From contig OZ006967.1 in assembly GCA_963930955.1 (NCBI GenBank), positions 1,116,001 through 1,180,000 on the forward strand: a stretch of DNA of 64,000 nt, read 5' to 3'. The notes under the pieces are model-generated. The model ran no database searches. It was not told the origin of the DNA and was given only the letters and a program-made list of their open reading frames with translations. Below are positions 62,994 to 64,000 of this stretch, piece after piece; the stretch's first letter is position 1, and every line of letters begins with the position of its first letter. This DNA is from Scatomonas sp963930955 (GTDB lineage: Bacteria; Bacillota; Clostridia; Lachnospirales; Lachnospiraceae). A program made the translations under genes and the position numbers.

Positions 62994-63050
62994 AAGGTTA
63001 CCGTGCAGCTGAGGCCCCTTGAAAATCATCGAAGAGAAAAGGAGAATAAA

Positions 63051-64000
63051 ATGGGTGAATACGTGAAGGTATCAGAGATTTTTGGTGAAAATGTCTTCAA
63101 TGACACCGTCATGCAGGAGAGACTTCCGAAAAAAATTTATAAAAAGCTGAAAGAAATCATTGCGGAAGGCGGAGATCTGGATTTGGAGACAGCCGATGTC
63201 ATTGCGCATGAGATGAAAGAGTGGGCCATTGAGAAGGGGGCAACCCATTATACCCACTGGTTTCAGCCTTTGACAGGAGTAACAGCGGAAAAACATGATT
63301 CGTTCATTACAGCTCCTCTTCCCAGCGGAAAGGTCTTAATGAGTTTTTCCGGAAAAGAATTAATTAAAGGTGAGCCGGATGCCTCTTCTTTCCCCTCCGG
63401 AGGGTTAAGAGCGACATTTGAGGCCAGAGGCTATACGGCCTGGGATTGTACTTCGCCGGCATTTGTCCGTCAGGACGCGGCCGGAGCCACCCTTTGCATT
63501 CCCACTGCCTTCTGCTCTTATACCGGCGAGGCCCTGGACCAGAAAACCCCGCTGCTGCGTTCTATGGAAGCCATAGATGCACAGGCCATTCGTCTTCTGC
63601 GGCTGTTCGGAAATACGACTTCCAAAAAAGTAACGCCTTCCGTAGGGGCGGAACAGGAGTATTTTCTGGTGGACAGGACGAAATTTTATCAGCGTAAGGA
63701 TCTGATCTACACCGGAAGAACTCTTTTCGGAGCCATGCCGCCCAAAGGCCAGGAAATGGACGACCATTATTTTGGTACGATCCGGCAGAAAGTTGCATCC
63801 TTTATGAAGGATGTGAATATTGAACTCTGGAAGCTGGGCGTAACGGCTAAAACCCAGCATAATGAGGTGGCTCCTGCCCAGCATGAATTGGCGCCTATTT
63901 ACGCGGAGGCCAATGTGGCTGTAGACCATAATCAGATTATTATGCAGACACTGAAGCGGGTGGCTACACAGCATGGCATGAAGTGCCTGCTTCACGAAAA
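63051..64000 (+). CDS. glnN: Glutamine synthetase type III (3' end outside window)
   Basis: The frame is open from the ATG at 63051, after AAAAGGAG, to the right edge (316 residues seen; the family is about 700). The pattern THWFQPLTGVTAEKHDSF, the ATFEARGYTAWD segment, PSVGAEQEYFLVD and AKTQHNEVAPAQHELAP are clear GSIII motifs. The enzyme joins ammonia and glutamate using ATP and is the main route of nitrogen assimilation in such anaerobes. The leader holds an attenuator-like hairpin. Confidence 0.95.
   Translation, partial: MGEYVKVSEIFGENVFNDTVMQERLPKKIYKKLKEIIAEGGDLDLETADVIAHEMKEWAIEKGATHYTHWFQPLTGVTAEKHDSFITAPLPSGKVLMSFSGKELIKGEPDASSFPSGGLRATFEARGYTAWDCTSPAFVRQDAAGATLCIPTAFCSYTGEALDQKTPLLRSMEAIDAQAIRLLRLFGNTTSKKVTPSVGAEQEYFLVDRTKFYQRKDLIYTGRTLFGAMPPKGQEMDDHYFGTIRQKVASFMKDVNIELWKLGVTAKTQHNEVAPAQHELAPIYAEANVAVDHNQIIMQTLKRVATQHGMKCLLHE

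Noticed and set aside
62914..63050. Glutamine riboswitch in the glnN leader
   Set aside because: I could not find the conserved glnA/downstream-peptide core sequences. Only a terminator-like hairpin is supported.

Overview
The window is from a Gram-positive gut-type anaerobe of the family Lachnospiraceae (Clostridium cluster XIVa). The evidence is the 16S sequence, the type Z zinc S14, the class II aldolase and type III glutamine synthetase, and many small families typical of that group (DUF951, DUF1858, DUF3783, DUF4867). Species cannot be named from the sequence alone.

Region 1 (1 to about 13,007) is the end of an integrative and conjugative element of the Tn1549-like type. All its genes lie on the minus strand. 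Read in the direction of transcription they are a helix-turn-helix protein, ParA, ParB, a DUF5720-like protein, a small protein, a replication initiator, a deoxyribosyltransferase-like protein, a second DUF5720-like protein, PcfB, the coupling protein VirD4/TraG, Maff2, a TrbL/VirB6-like channel protein, PrgI, VirB4, a small protein and a CHAP-domain cell-wall hydrolase cut by the left edge. The element ends inside a tRNA-Leu 3' fragment (12955-13007), the likely attachment site. Relaxase, integrase and cargo must lie left of the window.

Region 2 (13.0-20.8 kb) holds one membrane protein of unknown function and an rRNA operon with two tandem promoters. The order is unusual: 16S, 5S, 23S, then tRNA-Asn, tRNA-Glu and tRNA-Cys, closed by a strong terminator.

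Region 3 (20.8-38.7 kb) is ordinary chromosome: glycerol kinase, a DegV protein, an AraC regulator with a three-gene sugar operon (DUF4867 protein, fucose-isomerase-like enzyme, xylulokinase), initiator tRNA-Met, class B sortase, sirtuin, Ssb, GdpP, L9, DnaB, a MerR regulator, a small ferredoxin, a DUF1858 protein, an acetyltransferase and an S26-like membrane protein. A MITE-like repeat with 20-bp perfect terminal inverted repeats follows dnaB directly. Two shorter relatives lie at 14.85 and 23.95 kb.

Region 4 (38.8-60.0 kb) is the S10-spc-alpha ribosomal superoperon. It is complete but split between infA and rpmJ by a terminator and a 4-kb cassette encoding a PucR-type regulator, a GPH-family symporter and a URO-D-family methyltransferase-like enzyme. 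Several spacers are long and structured: the leader before rpsJ, a 45-bp tandem repeat before rplB, the rpsN-rpsH and rpsH-rplF spacers, and the rpmJ-rpsM spacer.

Region 5 (60.0-64.0 kb) carries a short-chain dehydrogenase, a diacylglycerol-kinase-family lipid kinase, fructose-bisphosphate aldolase and the start of a type III glutamine synthetase with an attenuator-like hairpin in its leader.
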